A stretch of 53,703 bases of DNA from a virus: positions 1 to 53,703 of the IMG/VR virus record IMGVR_UViG_3300042507_005553; one strand, written 5' to 3'. The stretch's first letter is position 1, and each line of letters opens with the position of its first letter. Shown here in pieces: positions 6,465 through 13,289 of this stretch. A model generated the notes under the pieces. It was not told the origin of the DNA. It made no database searches and saw nothing but the letters and a program-made list of their open reading frames with translations. A program made the position numbers and the translations under genes.

Positions 6465-6662
6465 TTATGAATTTATTAGCTCAATTTCTTCTCTGATACA
6501 AGGTAAAATTCTACCATCATCAAGTTTTATCATAATCTTTTCAAATTCACTACCATCTAAACATTTCTGATTATCAATGGAAAGAATTTTACCTTCCAAG
6601 AAATTCCTTTCGTTAGTTATACTTAAACCAACAGTTGTTTTTATTCTATCTTCTTTTTTCAT
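6465..6662 (-). CDS. Cassette gene: hypothetical protein (65 aa)
   Basis: The frame is open from 6710, but those codons run through the attC-like site; the internal ATG at 6662 (MKKEDRIKTTVG) after AAACAAAAATTATACAAT is preferred. The product looks like a small beta-barrel (VGLSITNER, KILSIDNQK, IMIKLDDGRILPC). Unknown function. It lies between boxes GTTATAA and TTATAAC. Confidence 0.6.
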   Translation of the reverse strand: MKKEDRIKTTVGLSITNERNFLEGKILSIDNQKCLDGSEFEKIMIKLDDGRILPCIREEIELINS

Positions 6663-6685
6663 ATTGTATAATTTTTGTTTTACAT

Positions 6686-6743
6686 AGTTATAACAAATGA
6701 TAAACAACATTAAAACGATTGTTTATCATCGGACGTTAGCACC
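6686..6743 (-). repeat. attC-like site 11 (short form)
   Basis: 58 bp: R'' GGTGCTAAC (6735-6743), spacer GTCC, stem GATGATAAACA/TGTTTATCATT around ATCGTTTTAATG, R' GTTATAACT (6686-6694). Confidence 0.8.
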
Positions 6744-6764
6744 AATACTACGAAAGTGCTTCGA

Positions 6765-7184
6765 TTAAGCATTTAATGGTTCATCAAAGATTACATTCCA
6801 ACTATCTAATGGTTGCCAACCGCCACCCATAGTCATTACTTCTAAATCTGATGATGGTACATTCTTGAACGTAATATATTCATCACCTTTATTATTCACT
6901 ATTCTTGGTGATAGTTGATAATCATCAGTCAATTTTGTTCTCAAAATACACATTTTACTAATTCCAGCCTTTGATTTTGCATAGTATTTAGCATAATCTA
7001 AATCATTTGTGAAACTAATTGATGGTTGCTCTTCACCAGTTCTATTTGGTTTCATATATCCATCGTTCTGTATATTCATTGCTTGTCCTTTACCAGTTCC
7101 GTGATAAATATAACCATCATTTTTTACTTGTTCGTTTAAGTATTCTTTGATGGTTGTCGCTATAAATTTCTTCAAATCTTTCAT
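6765..7184 (-). CDS. Cassette gene: ADP-ribosyltransferase-like protein with N-terminal tag
   Basis: 139 residues. The N-terminus MKDLKKFIATTIKEYLNEQ is the tag shared with the 4047 gene. The body YIYHGTGKGQAMNIQ...PSISFTNDLDYAKYYAK resembles the fold start of ART-like or toxin-type proteins: a YHGT strand, then SISFTxD with Y-A repeats. By analogy with phage T4 Alt this could modify host proteins, but the catalytic glutamate is not certain. The cassette is bounded by GTTAGCACC/GGTGCTAAC. Confidence 0.55.
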   Translation of the reverse strand: MKDLKKFIATTIKEYLNEQVKNDGYIYHGTGKGQAMNIQNDGYMKPNRTGEEQPSISFTNDLDYAKYYAKSKAGISKMCILRTKLTDDYQLSPRIVNNKGDEYITFKNVPSSDLEVMTMGGGWQPLDSWNVIFDEPLNA

Positions 7185-7241
7185 AGTTTTCTTTTATATA
7201 TAAATATTACAAATTTAAATTTCTACCAAATAAACCGTACT

Positions 7242-7339
7242 GGTGCTAACAAGGTGTATAAGAAAGTTTGCTATTAGCAGTTGTGGTAATTTGAAAGTTC
7301 AACTAAGCAAACCTTCTCATACACCCAACCGTTAGCAGT
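7242..7339 (-). repeat. attC-like site 12
   Basis: R'' ACTGCTAAC (7331-7339), spacer GGTTG, stem GGTGTATGAGAAGGTTTGC with its partner (same as site 6), R' GTTAGCACC (7242-7250). It closes the first cassette of array 1. Confidence 0.8.
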
Positions 7340-7343
7340 AATG

Positions 7344-7688
7344 CTAAGAAACCAGCTCAACCTCATCATCCGAAAAGAAAGAAAGTATTAAATTTGACAG
7401 AGCATGTGCCTTTTTGAAATCTCTATCATATCTACTATAAAACTCGACAATAACGAAATTTTCACCTCTACCACGAATAAACGCTTTATCATTATTAGCC
7501 GTTGGTAAAAGTTCAAATTTTTCTTCTTTAAGATTTTCATACCAATACAATCCAGTTCTTTCAGACTCTTGCATATCATATTCAGTAGGAATGTTTCCTT
7601 TTCTAAAAGCTACACAAGCTAAATTCATTACAGCTTTTAAAGTTTCTTCATAATGCTCTTGGTTGCGACCCTTAATTTTAATTAACAT
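7344..7688 (-). CDS. Promoter-proximal cassette gene: hypothetical protein (114 aa)
   Basis: 114 residues, MLIKIKGRNQEHYEETLKAVMNLACVAFRKG..., with an N-terminal strand-helix unit and KAFIRGRGENFVIVEFYSRYDRDF. No recognised family. It is the first gene of array 1: a 65-bp promoter-like element lies 25 bp upstream and an attC-like site directly downstream. Unlike the other cassettes it lacks a matching GTTAGCAGT box at its 5' end. Confidence 0.7.
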   Translation of the reverse strand: MLIKIKGRNQEHYEETLKAVMNLACVAFRKGNIPTEYDMQESERTGLYWYENLKEEKFELLPTANNDKAFIRGRGENFVIVEFYSRYDRDFKKAHALSNLILSFFSDDEVELVS

Positions 7689-7713
7689 CTTTTGTCATTT
7701 TTAATTGGTTTTT

Positions 7714-7778
7714 ATTATACGTCAATATACGAACCCTGTTCCGATTCGCCAAATTTTTCATATGACGCTGTTGTGACG
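7714..7778 (-). promoter_or_regulatory. Promoter-like element 2, drives array 1
   Basis: 65-bp family member with AGCGTCACAACAGCGTCATA, TTTGGCGAATCGG and TATATTGACGTATAAT. It is placed directly before the first cassette of array 1, the position held by the cassette promoter in integrons. Confidence 0.75.
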
Positions 7779-7780
7779 CT

Positions 7781-8050
7781 TTATAAAAAATCAATAACAC
7801 GTTGCTCTTTATCTAATATTTTAATTATATTAAATTCAATATCCATTTCATTAAATAAAGAATATCCAGTAGAATGTAAATATATTTGAAAAGCATGTGA
7901 AAATAAATTTATATCTAATGGTGGTTTTGTAGTTTTTTGTAGGTAAATTTCATAAAAAAAATCTATATGAATCATATTATTTTTCCTCATTTTAATATAA
8001 TCTATTCTCATTTCTTCTTTATTTTGATATTTCATTTTGTATTTGTTCAA
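7781..8050 (-). CDS. Hypothetical protein (89 aa)
   Basis: 89 residues; an alternative start at 8035 (MKYQNKEEMRIDYIK) would reduce overlap with the upstream gene, which ends at 8019. Helical and charged; FFYEIYLQKTTKPPLDINLF is the only low-charge part. No family recognised. Its stop lies next to promoter-like element 2. Confidence 0.6.
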   Translation of the reverse strand: MNKYKMKYQNKEEMRIDYIKMRKNNMIHIDFFYEIYLQKTTKPPLDINLFSHAFQIYLHSTGYSLFNEMDIEFNIIKILDKEQRVIDFL

Positions 8051-8321
8051 TTATTTCTTTAGTTAGTATTTCTCCTGATAATAAAGCAAATCTATTAATA
8101 TTAAAAGTCGGCTCTATTATTATTTGTGTAAGGACTGAATGTTTTATTGGGATAGTTGGATTAATAATTTCATTTACTCTAATCCCTATTCTTCCATTAG
8201 TGTGTCTTTGAGAAGTCCTTAATGAATATATTTTATCCTTAATAGGGTAATTAACTCCATACTCTTCCCAAAACTTAAGAGTCTCTAATGGATAAATATC
8301 ATTAATACAAATTAAATCCAT
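8019..8321 (-). CDS. Hypothetical protein (100 aa)
   Basis: 100 residues, MDLICINDIYPLETLKFWEEYG.... The layout (short strand CIND, a central RTSQRHTNGRIGIRVNEIINP, and ERF-like ending FNINRFALL) resembles small beta-rich phage proteins that begin KVICIND, but this is a loose impression. It overlaps its downstream gene, indicating coupled translation. Confidence 0.65.
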   Translation of the reverse strand: MDLICINDIYPLETLKFWEEYGVNYPIKDKIYSLRTSQRHTNGRIGIRVNEIINPTIPIKHSVLTQIIIEPTFNINRFALLSGEILTKEIIEQIQNEISK

Positions 8322-8324
8322 AAT

Positions 8325-8765
8325 TTATTTTCCTAAATGTTTAATATATAAATATAAAAACTTAATACTATACTTATTATAATCGTTTATATCTAAATAT
8401 AGATTAAGTTTAATAGCTAAATTTCTTCCAGCTTCCCAAGCATCAAATTCTTCTCTCATAACATCTACTTTATATGCAAGCCTTCTTCTATATTTATATA
8501 TTTTATTTAAGGCATATTCTTCCCCTATAGAAGTAAAGTGATATTTTTGTTTATATAAATCCCAATCTCTCATTAATTCCCAATGACCTAATTCATGTAA
8601 TAATAAATAATATTGATGAGTTGAGTTAGTATTTATAATTTTAATTTTACTAGGAACATTTAATGTACCTCGTCTAATAATCATCTCAGAAGATTTCGAG
8701 TTCAAATTTACTTTGAACCCGAAACTCTCAGCATATTTTTTTAATATTTCTAACTCAATTTTCAT
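8325..8765 (-). CDS. ImmA/IrrE-like zinc metallopeptidase
   Basis: 146 residues with HELGH at about 57-61 (YYLLLHELGHWELM), a gluzincin HExxH zinc motif, and a downstream EEFDAWEAGRNLA helix that could give the third ligand, as in ImmA/IrrE (COG2856) proteins. Such peptidases often cleave repressors. The neighbour is the RadA-like ATPase 2 bp upstream, so it belongs to the promoter-3 operon. The specific target is unknown. Confidence 0.75.
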   Translation of the reverse strand: MKIELEILKKYAESFGFKVNLNSKSSEMIIRRGTLNVPSKIKIINTNSTHQYYLLLHELGHWELMRDWDLYKQKYHFTSIGEEYALNKIYKYRRRLAYKVDVMREEFDAWEAGRNLAIKLNLYLDINDYNKYSIKFLYLYIKHLGK

Positions 8766-8767
8766 TT

Positions 8768-9565
8768 TTAATCATTAAATGTTTCATAAGTATACTGAAC
8801 ACCATCCCCATGAAATGAAAAATACATTTTAAAATCCTTATCACAATCCCGGTTTTTGCTAAAATACATTGAACGTTGTAAACCATCCTTTGATCTCTCA
8901 ACTAAAGCCATTCCGTCAGTCATGTGTTTTAACCTATTCGAACCAGCAAAATCACCTTGTTTAGTTACTTGTTGTATATTTAGAAATGTGGTATTATAAC
9001 CACCTTTATTTTCACCTTTTTTATTTTTATCTTGTACTTGTAAAAACCAATATTCAGCTGCACTTTCAGTAGTACGATAAGCATCTTTATACATATCTAT
9101 CACTTCAGCAATTGAATCAATACCAATAACATCATATCCCATATCAAATACATGTTCAATTGTTTCTTTTACACAATGTGAATAATTTTTCAAAAACAGT
9201 GTTTGAACACAATTAAATTTAGGTAAACGTTTACAATACTTATAGTGAGCTATTTCATCCATTTCACCACTAACAAATAAACATTTGTATCCTTGTTGTG
9301 TTAAATTAGATAATATATCTAATACTATTGTTGATTTACCTGAACCTGGACCACCAGCAAAAACTAAATTAGTACCTGGCATTAAACCACCTTCAGTTGA
9401 TAAAATAGTATCAACTTCACTATTTGTTTTCATTGGTATAAATAACGCATCATTAAATTTAAGTTCGTTTCCTCTAATTAATTTAATTGAATCTGCGTTA
9501 AATAAACTTTCAATTGGTAATTGTGTTTTTGAAGGACGACCTCTTCTTTTTTGTAATTGTTGCAT
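8768..9565 (-). CDS. RadA/RecA-like ATPase with N-terminal AT-hook
   Basis: 265 residues. KRRGRPSK at residues 6-13 is an AT-hook core. A RecA-fold ATPase follows: GGLMPGTNLVFAGGPGSGKST (Walker A at about 68-80), LFVSGEMDE, Walker B DVIGIDS, and NIQQVTKQGDFAGSNRLKHMTD, which matches the RadA-type loop (VTKxGxxAGxxxLxHMVD). Probably a recombination or DNA-repair ATPase of the RadA/KaiC type working on DNA. Controlled by promoter-like element 3 and an AAAGGTTATG leader. Confidence 0.8.
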   Translation of the reverse strand: MQQLQKRRGRPSKTQLPIESLFNADSIKLIRGNELKFNDALFIPMKTNSEVDTILSTEGGLMPGTNLVFAGGPGSGKSTIVLDILSNLTQQGYKCLFVSGEMDEIAHYKYCKRLPKFNCVQTLFLKNYSHCVKETIEHVFDMGYDVIGIDSIAEVIDMYKDAYRTTESAAEYWFLQVQDKNKKGENKGGYNTTFLNIQQVTKQGDFAGSNRLKHMTDGMALVERSKDGLQRSMYFSKNRDCDKDFKMYFSFHGDGVQYTYETFND

Positions 9566-9586
9566 AACCTTTATTTTTTATTTTTA

Positions 9587-9651
9587 ATTATACATAAATA
9601 TACGAAAGATCTGGCAATATGCCAAATCTCTCGTATGACTCAGTTATGACG
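9587..9651 (-). promoter_or_regulatory. Promoter-like element 3
   Basis: 65-bp family member with a divergent middle (GCCAATATGCC-type inverted repeat) but the same CGTCATAACTGAGTCATACG, TTTGGC and TATATTTATGTATAAT parts. Upstream of the RadA-like gene. Confidence 0.7.
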
Positions 9652-9656
9652 CTGTG

Positions 9657-10445
9657 TTAAGCGTATGAATGTACTAACTGAAATAACTCTTTGTTGATAC
9701 GTGTATCTTCATATACATTATTAACACCACCTAATAATTTTTTGTTCACATCTTTAATACGATTAGATTGTGTTAAATTTTCTTGAATTCGATTAAACAC
9801 TGTCCAAATGTCATTACCTTTATCTTCGTCACGTACTACATTAAGTAATTGTGCTGCATTTATTTTATTACCTACACCAAAACGAATATTTACTGCATCA
9901 CTAGCTAAAGCCATCATTTCACGAGCAGATAAATCTTTATATTTTAATTTATCGAATTCATCAATTACACCTTGTGTACGAATACCTAAATCACAAAGAA
10001 TTTCATTTAATGAATACAAATCTTTTTCAGTATGAGATACTTTAGCATTACTATAAGATGTATGAGCAATAGCACCATTTGAACAAATCATACGATATAC
10101 ACCTAAATCCATCTCTAAAGGTTTAGAACCATCACAACTGTTTTGAATATTCATATTAGCAACAGCATCAATTTTACCTTTTTTATCACGAATCATAAAA
10201 TCAGGGTGTTCCATTTTGATAAAGTGATTTTTAACTTTTCGACTTTTATCTCTAATTTCATTTGCACCTTTTATATACCATCCTTGTTGTTGAAACTCTC
10301 TGATAGCATCTAAAGATTCGATTTGAAATGGTTTTGATTTAATTAATTGATTGTTTCGCCAATCTTTGTTAAGAGAGGGAATAAACGCTACTAACTTATC
10401 AATATTATTATTTAACGGGATAAGATTTAAATTATTTCGTATCAT
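9657..10445 (-). CDS. DUF932-like protein (262 aa)
   Basis: The frame is open from 10481, but ATG 10445 (MIRNNLNLIPL) is preferred because the 43-aa gene upstream ends at 10447. The product has the DUF932 hallmark YRMICSNGAIAHTSYSNAKVSHTE and an EDKGNDIWTVFNRIQENL helix. It is paralogous to 27210-28013. Members of this family are common in phages and plasmids and their function is not established. Ends right beside promoter-like element 3. Confidence 0.75.
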   Translation of the reverse strand: MIRNNLNLIPLNNNIDKLVAFIPSLNKDWRNNQLIKSKPFQIESLDAIREFQQQGWYIKGANEIRDKSRKVKNHFIKMEHPDFMIRDKKGKIDAVANMNIQNSCDGSKPLEMDLGVYRMICSNGAIAHTSYSNAKVSHTEKDLYSLNEILCDLGIRTQGVIDEFDKLKYKDLSAREMMALASDAVNIRFGVGNKINAAQLLNVVRDEDKGNDIWTVFNRIQENLTQSNRIKDVNKKLLGGVNNVYEDTRINKELFQLVHSYA

Positions 10446-10446
10446 A

Positions 10447-10578
10447 TTATTTTGTTTTAGGTGAATAAATTGGTTTAACATTACCTTTTGAATCGATTGT
10501 GTACGATATAGGTTGTTTGAAATTGTTCGCTTTATTATAGCGACCTTTTTTTGTTGATTTACCTCCTGAACAGCTCAT
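10447..10578 (-). CDS. Small basic protein (43 aa)
   Basis: A 43-codon ORF, MSCSGGKSTKKGRYNKANNF...YSPKTK, basic and glycine-rich, directly after promoter-like element 4 and 1 bp before the DUF932 start. The spacing from the promoter (about 16 bp) and from the next gene supports it being real. Function unknown. Confidence 0.6.
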   Translation of the reverse strand: MSCSGGKSTKKGRYNKANNFKQPISYTIDSKGNVKPIYSPKTK

Positions 10579-10594
10579 AATTTTATATTTTTTG

Positions 10595-10659
10595 ATTATA
10601 CGTCAATATACGAAAGATTTGATACAAGACCAAACCTTTCATATTACACTTAAATTACG
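10595..10659 (-). promoter_or_regulatory. Promoter-like element 4 (divergent)
   Basis: Keeps the TATATTGACGTATAAT end and TTTGG box of the 65-bp family, but the distal part reads CGTAATTTAAGTGTAATATG with degenerate TGACG half-sites. Upstream of the 43-aa gene. Confidence 0.6.
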
Positions 10660-10668
10660 TTAATTATT

Positions 10669-10893
10669 TTACTCTTCGATATTATATTTTTCTTTCATTC
10701 GTTTGTAAAATTCTGGAGTTTCGGGAGCGTATTTTTTAAGTAACTCTAGATGATATTGATGTTTATATTCTTCATCATCAATTGTTTCATACTTAATTAA
10801 ATCTCTTAATTTAGCAGCCATTTCATAATGTTCTGTTTCAACACACCGCTCTAAACGCTCTTGCATTATATCAACCAAATCACTTTGTGTCAT
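10669..10893 (-). CDS. UVR-motif small protein (74 aa)
   Basis: 74 residues; ERLERCVETEHYEMAAKLRDLIKYE (residues 11-36) fits the UVR motif found at the UvrB/UvrC interface (L...VxxExYExAAxLRDxI). It may interact with a host UvrABC-type partner or simply form a helical hairpin. It follows the SprT-like gene by 4 bp. Confidence 0.65.
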   Translation of the reverse strand: MTQSDLVDIMQERLERCVETEHYEMAAKLRDLIKYETIDDEEYKHQYHLELLKKYAPETPEFYKRMKEKYNIEE

Positions 10894-10897
10894 AATA

Positions 10898-11431
10898 TTA
10901 TCTTTTATAAAGATTAATAAACATGGTCATATATTTTTCTTCCTCTAAAACATTATCAAAAATTTTATTTTGAGGTGTTCGTATATTAACCATATTACCT
11001 GAAATTTTAAACATAGCTTTTTTATTTCCTTCAATATAAAGATCAAACATTCCATTCCCTACTTTTAGTAATTCATTTGATTTAGGATTTGATTGATGAA
11101 TTCCTTGAGCTTTTACATTAACATAGCCAAAAACCTGGTCCATCATCATTTTCCAAGCAATACCATGAGGTGCAGGATCGTTGTTATGTGGTAATGGTTT
11201 AAAATAATGATGATCATAAGCATGACAAAGTTCATGACATATAGTATCTTTTTCTAATTCAGTATTTAATATAAATGAAGATAAATTTATTAAATAATGA
11301 CCATGTTCTATATAACGACAATGACCAAATTTGGATTTTGCTTTTTCAGATACCTTATATGTAATTTTTAATTTAGGAACTTTTAAAGTATTTGATATCT
11401 TACTATTCATTTGTTCTAATATAATGCTCAT
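10898..11431 (-). CDS. SprT-like zinc metalloprotease
   Basis: 177 residues. HELCHAYDHHYF (residues about 68-79) is an HExxH zinc motif, followed by a third histidine in APHGIAWKMMM, the SprT/Spartan arrangement. The N-terminal KLKITYKVSEKAKSKFGHCRY pattern also fits. SprT proteins act on DNA-bound or damaged proteins; a role in phage DNA metabolism is inferred. Active-site residues appear intact. Confidence 0.8.
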   Translation of the reverse strand: MSIILEQMNSKISNTLKVPKLKITYKVSEKAKSKFGHCRYIEHGHYLINLSSFILNTELEKDTICHELCHAYDHHYFKPLPHNNDPAPHGIAWKMMMDQVFGYVNVKAQGIHQSNPKSNELLKVGNGMFDLYIEGNKKAMFKISGNMVNIRTPQNKIFDNVLEEEKYMTMFINLYKR

Positions 11432-11494
11432 ATTATTTATTATTTATTATTTCTATTAAATAATTTTGTTTCATAACTTATGTTTTTTATGTTA

Positions 11495-12004
11495 TTAAAT
11501 ATATTCTATAAAATTTATAGGTATATCGTATTTTTCGAATTCTTTTTTTTCTATATTATTTAATGGTCTATCTTTTATAAAATTATAATTAGTAATATCT
11601 ATTTGTTTTATATAAGGTAAAATATCTATTTTATTATTATATTTTTCAACAGGTATTATAACTTCAGCTTCAAAACTTTTATCTGATTTTTTAAAAATAT
11701 TAGGATTTCTTTTAAAAAGATAATCATCAAATTTTGTTTCTGGAGATGTTTGAGTGTAGGGGATTATTTTGTATTTAGTTGATAATTTATTTCCGTCTAT
11801 TGTTATTTTAACCTCATGCTTTTCATTGCCTAAAGTTGCTAAATTTTTATTTCTAGTAAATGAAATATATTTTCTTTCTTTAGACGGAATTAATATTTTT
11901 GATTTTAGGATTTCTTTTAAATTAGCCATTGATGTAAAATGATATATATCTCCTACTTGTTTTCCTTCAGTGATCTCTTTCAATAACTCTACTAATTTTT
12001 TCAT
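11495..12004 (-). CDS. ART-like / DarT-like phage protein (169 aa)
   Basis: 169 residues. After a helix MKKLVELLKEITEG it has GDIYHFTSMANLKEILKSKILIPS and YISFTRN..., the N-terminal strand-helix-strand pattern of ADP-ribosyltransferase-like folds. The remainder has ITIDGNKLSTKYKIIPY. Whether it modifies DNA, RNA or protein cannot be told, and the catalytic residues are not certain. The N-terminal helix resembles the tag shared by several small proteins in this window. Confidence 0.5.
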   Translation of the reverse strand: MKKLVELLKEITEGKQVGDIYHFTSMANLKEILKSKILIPSKERKYISFTRNKNLATLGNEKHEVKITIDGNKLSTKYKIIPYTQTSPETKFDDYLFKRNPNIFKKSDKSFEAEVIIPVEKYNNKIDILPYIKQIDITNYNFIKDRPLNNIEKKEFEKYDIPINFIEYI

Positions 12005-12025
12005 GTTTGTATTTTGTTATAAATA

Positions 12026-12120
12026 TTAATCTATTGATTCAGGTTCAAAAACAGCAACGTTATTTTTAAACAATGCCTTTTCTTTATTATCTAATTCAGA
12101 AAAAATACCTAATTTTATTA
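12026..12120 (-). pseudogene. Orphan short frame lacking ATG, behind promoter 5
   Basis: A frame encoding KLGIFSELDNKEKALFKNN...ESID ends at a TAA, but no ATG, GTG or TTG is in frame. At the place expected from other promoter-5-like leaders there is ATA ATA. It may be a small gene whose start mutated, or use a rare start. It lies right after promoter-like element 5. Confidence 0.3.
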
Positions 12121-12140
12121 TTTTTGTTTTTTTATTTTTA

Positions 12141-12205
12141 ATTATACATAAATATACGAACGAAATTTAGGGTTGCCAACCATATTGTATGACGCAGTCA
12201 TGACG
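12141..12205 (-). promoter_or_regulatory. Promoter-like element 5
   Basis: 65-bp family member with GGCGTCATGACTGCGTCATA, TTGGC and TATATTTATGTATAAT. Its downstream target would be the ATG-less frame at 12026-12120 and perhaps the ART-like gene behind it. Confidence 0.65.
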
Positions 12206-12209
12206 CCTA

Positions 12210-12484
12210 TATAAGTATATATGACTATCGACATGAAAGGGATGTATAAAGAATTTTTTGTAGGGGATGTGAAAATGACGTGAAATGGTATTTCGGAAAT
12301 TGCGGATATGCTATGGTGTATATATGGATATATGAGATCGATGTGGAAAGGTCGTTTGCGATAGGGTTGTACATGTAAGCACCTTTTCCGTCGCCCGCCG
12401 TATCGATGGATAACGGCGCACGTGGGAGCATATATAGTACCTGGGCGGCCATACGATATGCCCACCCAAGTACCTCATACGTTC
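12210..12484 (-). ncRNA. GC-richer structured intergenic region, candidate noncoding RNA
   Basis: This 275-bp stretch is richer in G+C than its surroundings and contains strong hairpins. One is at 12437-12473 (GTACYTGGGYGG-type arms of 17 bp with three wobbles), another at 12396-12418 (CGCCGTTATC/GATACGGCG with a bulge). ORFs in it have atypical residue content and run into promoter 5, so I do not call them. It could be a structured RNA or leader; no known family recognised. Confidence 0.4.
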
Positions 12485-12485
12485 T

Positions 12486-12529
12486 AAGTACGTTGTCCTA
12501 TCCTACCAAGTACGTTGTCCTATCCTACC
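12486..12529 (-). repeat. Tandem 22-bp direct repeat at gene end
   Basis: Two perfect 22-bp copies, beginning AAGTACGTTGTCCTATCC on the plus strand, at 12486-12507 and 12508-12529. The second copy includes the stop codon of the HTH gene. Looks like a recent tandem duplication. Confidence 0.9.
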
Positions 12530-12806
12530 ACGACATTACGAATTCTAAATCGTAATCTGCCATCTCTGGTTTCTCACTATTCTTCATTCTACGGCTTGAT
12601 ATTTTATACATTGCATTTGCAATTGTATCGTTGACTTTTCTTCTACCAGCCATTACATTTGAAATGTGTGAAACTGAATAACCTGTTGTCTCAGCAATAC
12701 GAGTAGCATCTCCACTACGTTTACGTGCTGTGTAAAATGCTTGTTTCGCACTTCGGTTCAAGTAATTTACTCTTACTCTCATTTTATTTAAATTAATTGA
12801 TGACAT
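12525..12806 (-). CDS. Helix-turn-helix DNA-binding protein (93 aa)
   Basis: TRIAETTGYSVSHISNVMAGRRKVNDTIANAMYKI (residues 35-69) is a Cro/CI-like HTH with the usual recognition-helix pattern SVSHISNVMAGRR. Start at 12806 or at the internal ATG 12782 (MRVRVNYLN). Possibly a transcription regulator of the phage. It has a long structured 5' region (12.81-13.0 kb) between it and the tRNA-like gene upstream. Confidence 0.75.
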   Translation of the reverse strand: MSSINLNKMRVRVNYLNRSAKQAFYTARKRSGDATRIAETTGYSVSHISNVMAGRRKVNDTIANAMYKISSRRMKNSEKPEMADYDLEFVMSW

Positions 12807-12877
12807 TTAATTTGCTCTACTACCACAAAACAACCTTATAATACACGTCCAGGGGGGGAACAATGGTATTTAAGTAA

Positions 12878-12963
12878 CAACTAATGGCCGCAGAGACTTT
12901 GAATTAGTTGATTATTGGAATGTGGTAAGGGAGGATACTACCTCCCGGCATACCATGTCCAAT
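12878..12963 (-). ncRNA. Two hairpins upstream of the HTH gene
   Basis: A perfect 8-bp stem CAACTAAT/ATTAGTTG (12878-12910), and next to it an extended hairpin at 12914-12963 with ATTGGA, TGGTA and GGGAGG arms pairing to CCTCCC, TACCA and TCCAAT. Together they look like a structured 5' leader or small RNA in the 200-bp gap 12807-13007. No known riboswitch recognised. Confidence 0.45.
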
Positions 12964-13007
12964 TAAGTGTTGGAATCATTCCATAATAAAAAATAAAAAA
13001 CAATAGT

Positions 13008-13081
13008 AGTCAGGACAGGATTCGAACCTATATCTCTCAAGAGTCACCCCTTGAGTGCTTTACCAATTCCACCACCTGACT
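13008..13081 (-). tRNA. tRNA-like gene 1 (74 nt), anticodon uncertain
   Basis: Acceptor AGTCAGG/CCTGACT, D-arm GTGGAATTGGTAAAGCAC, T-arm ATAGG-TTCGAAT-CCTGT. The anticodon stem is a 6-bp CTCAAG/CTTGAG enclosing an 8-nt loop GGGTGACT instead of 7 nt, so the decoding triplet cannot be assigned. Confidence 0.55.
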
Positions 13082-13164
13082 GTTTGCTTGTCTTTCCAAG
13101 CTGCCAGGTAAGTTCTCCAGCTTAACGGACTGGATGCCATATAGGAAGATTACCATTTCTTCGT

Positions 13165-13289
13165 AGTCAGGACAGGATTCGAACCTGCATCGCTTCCGCA
13201 CTTCTGCGTTGATACCCTTTTTGTTTAATGTGAGGATTGGAAATACCTCATTACAGTTTTTCATCGTCTTCCATTTCCGCCACCTGACT
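13165..13289 (-). tRNA. tRNA-like gene 2 (125 nt), expanded centre
   Basis: Same acceptor (AGTCAGG/CCTGACT) and T-arm (CAGG-TTCGAAT-CCTG) as tRNA-like gene 1, with D-arm GGCGGAAATGGAAGACG. The centre is about 75 nt and folds into TAATGAGG/CCTCACATTA and a CGCAGAAGTGCG hairpin, not a normal anticodon arm. May contain an intron or be a tRNA-derived RNA. Confidence 0.4.

Noticed and set aside
2906-7339. CRISPR array interpretation of the repeats
   Set aside because: Repeat units are inverted, vary in length and stem sequence, and are separated by ORFs rather than uniform spacers; no Cas genes.
2906-7339. Simple rho-independent terminators between the small genes
   Set aside because: Stems are long, lack T-runs, and their end boxes covary with the cassette's other end, which terminators would not do.
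7388-7579. Second-frame ORF of 63 aa within the 7344 gene
   Set aside because: Contained in a better supported gene next to a promoter element and an attC-like site.
12142-12465. Minus-strand ORF of 107 aa in the 12.2-12.5 kb gap
   Set aside because: Residue content (many Tyr, Ile, Pro, Arg clusters) is unlike neighbours, it ends inside promoter-like element 5, and the DNA is explained better by hairpins.
13037-13264. Minus-strand ORF of 75 aa
   Set aside because: It lies across two tRNA-like genes and their shared acceptor and T-arm sequences.
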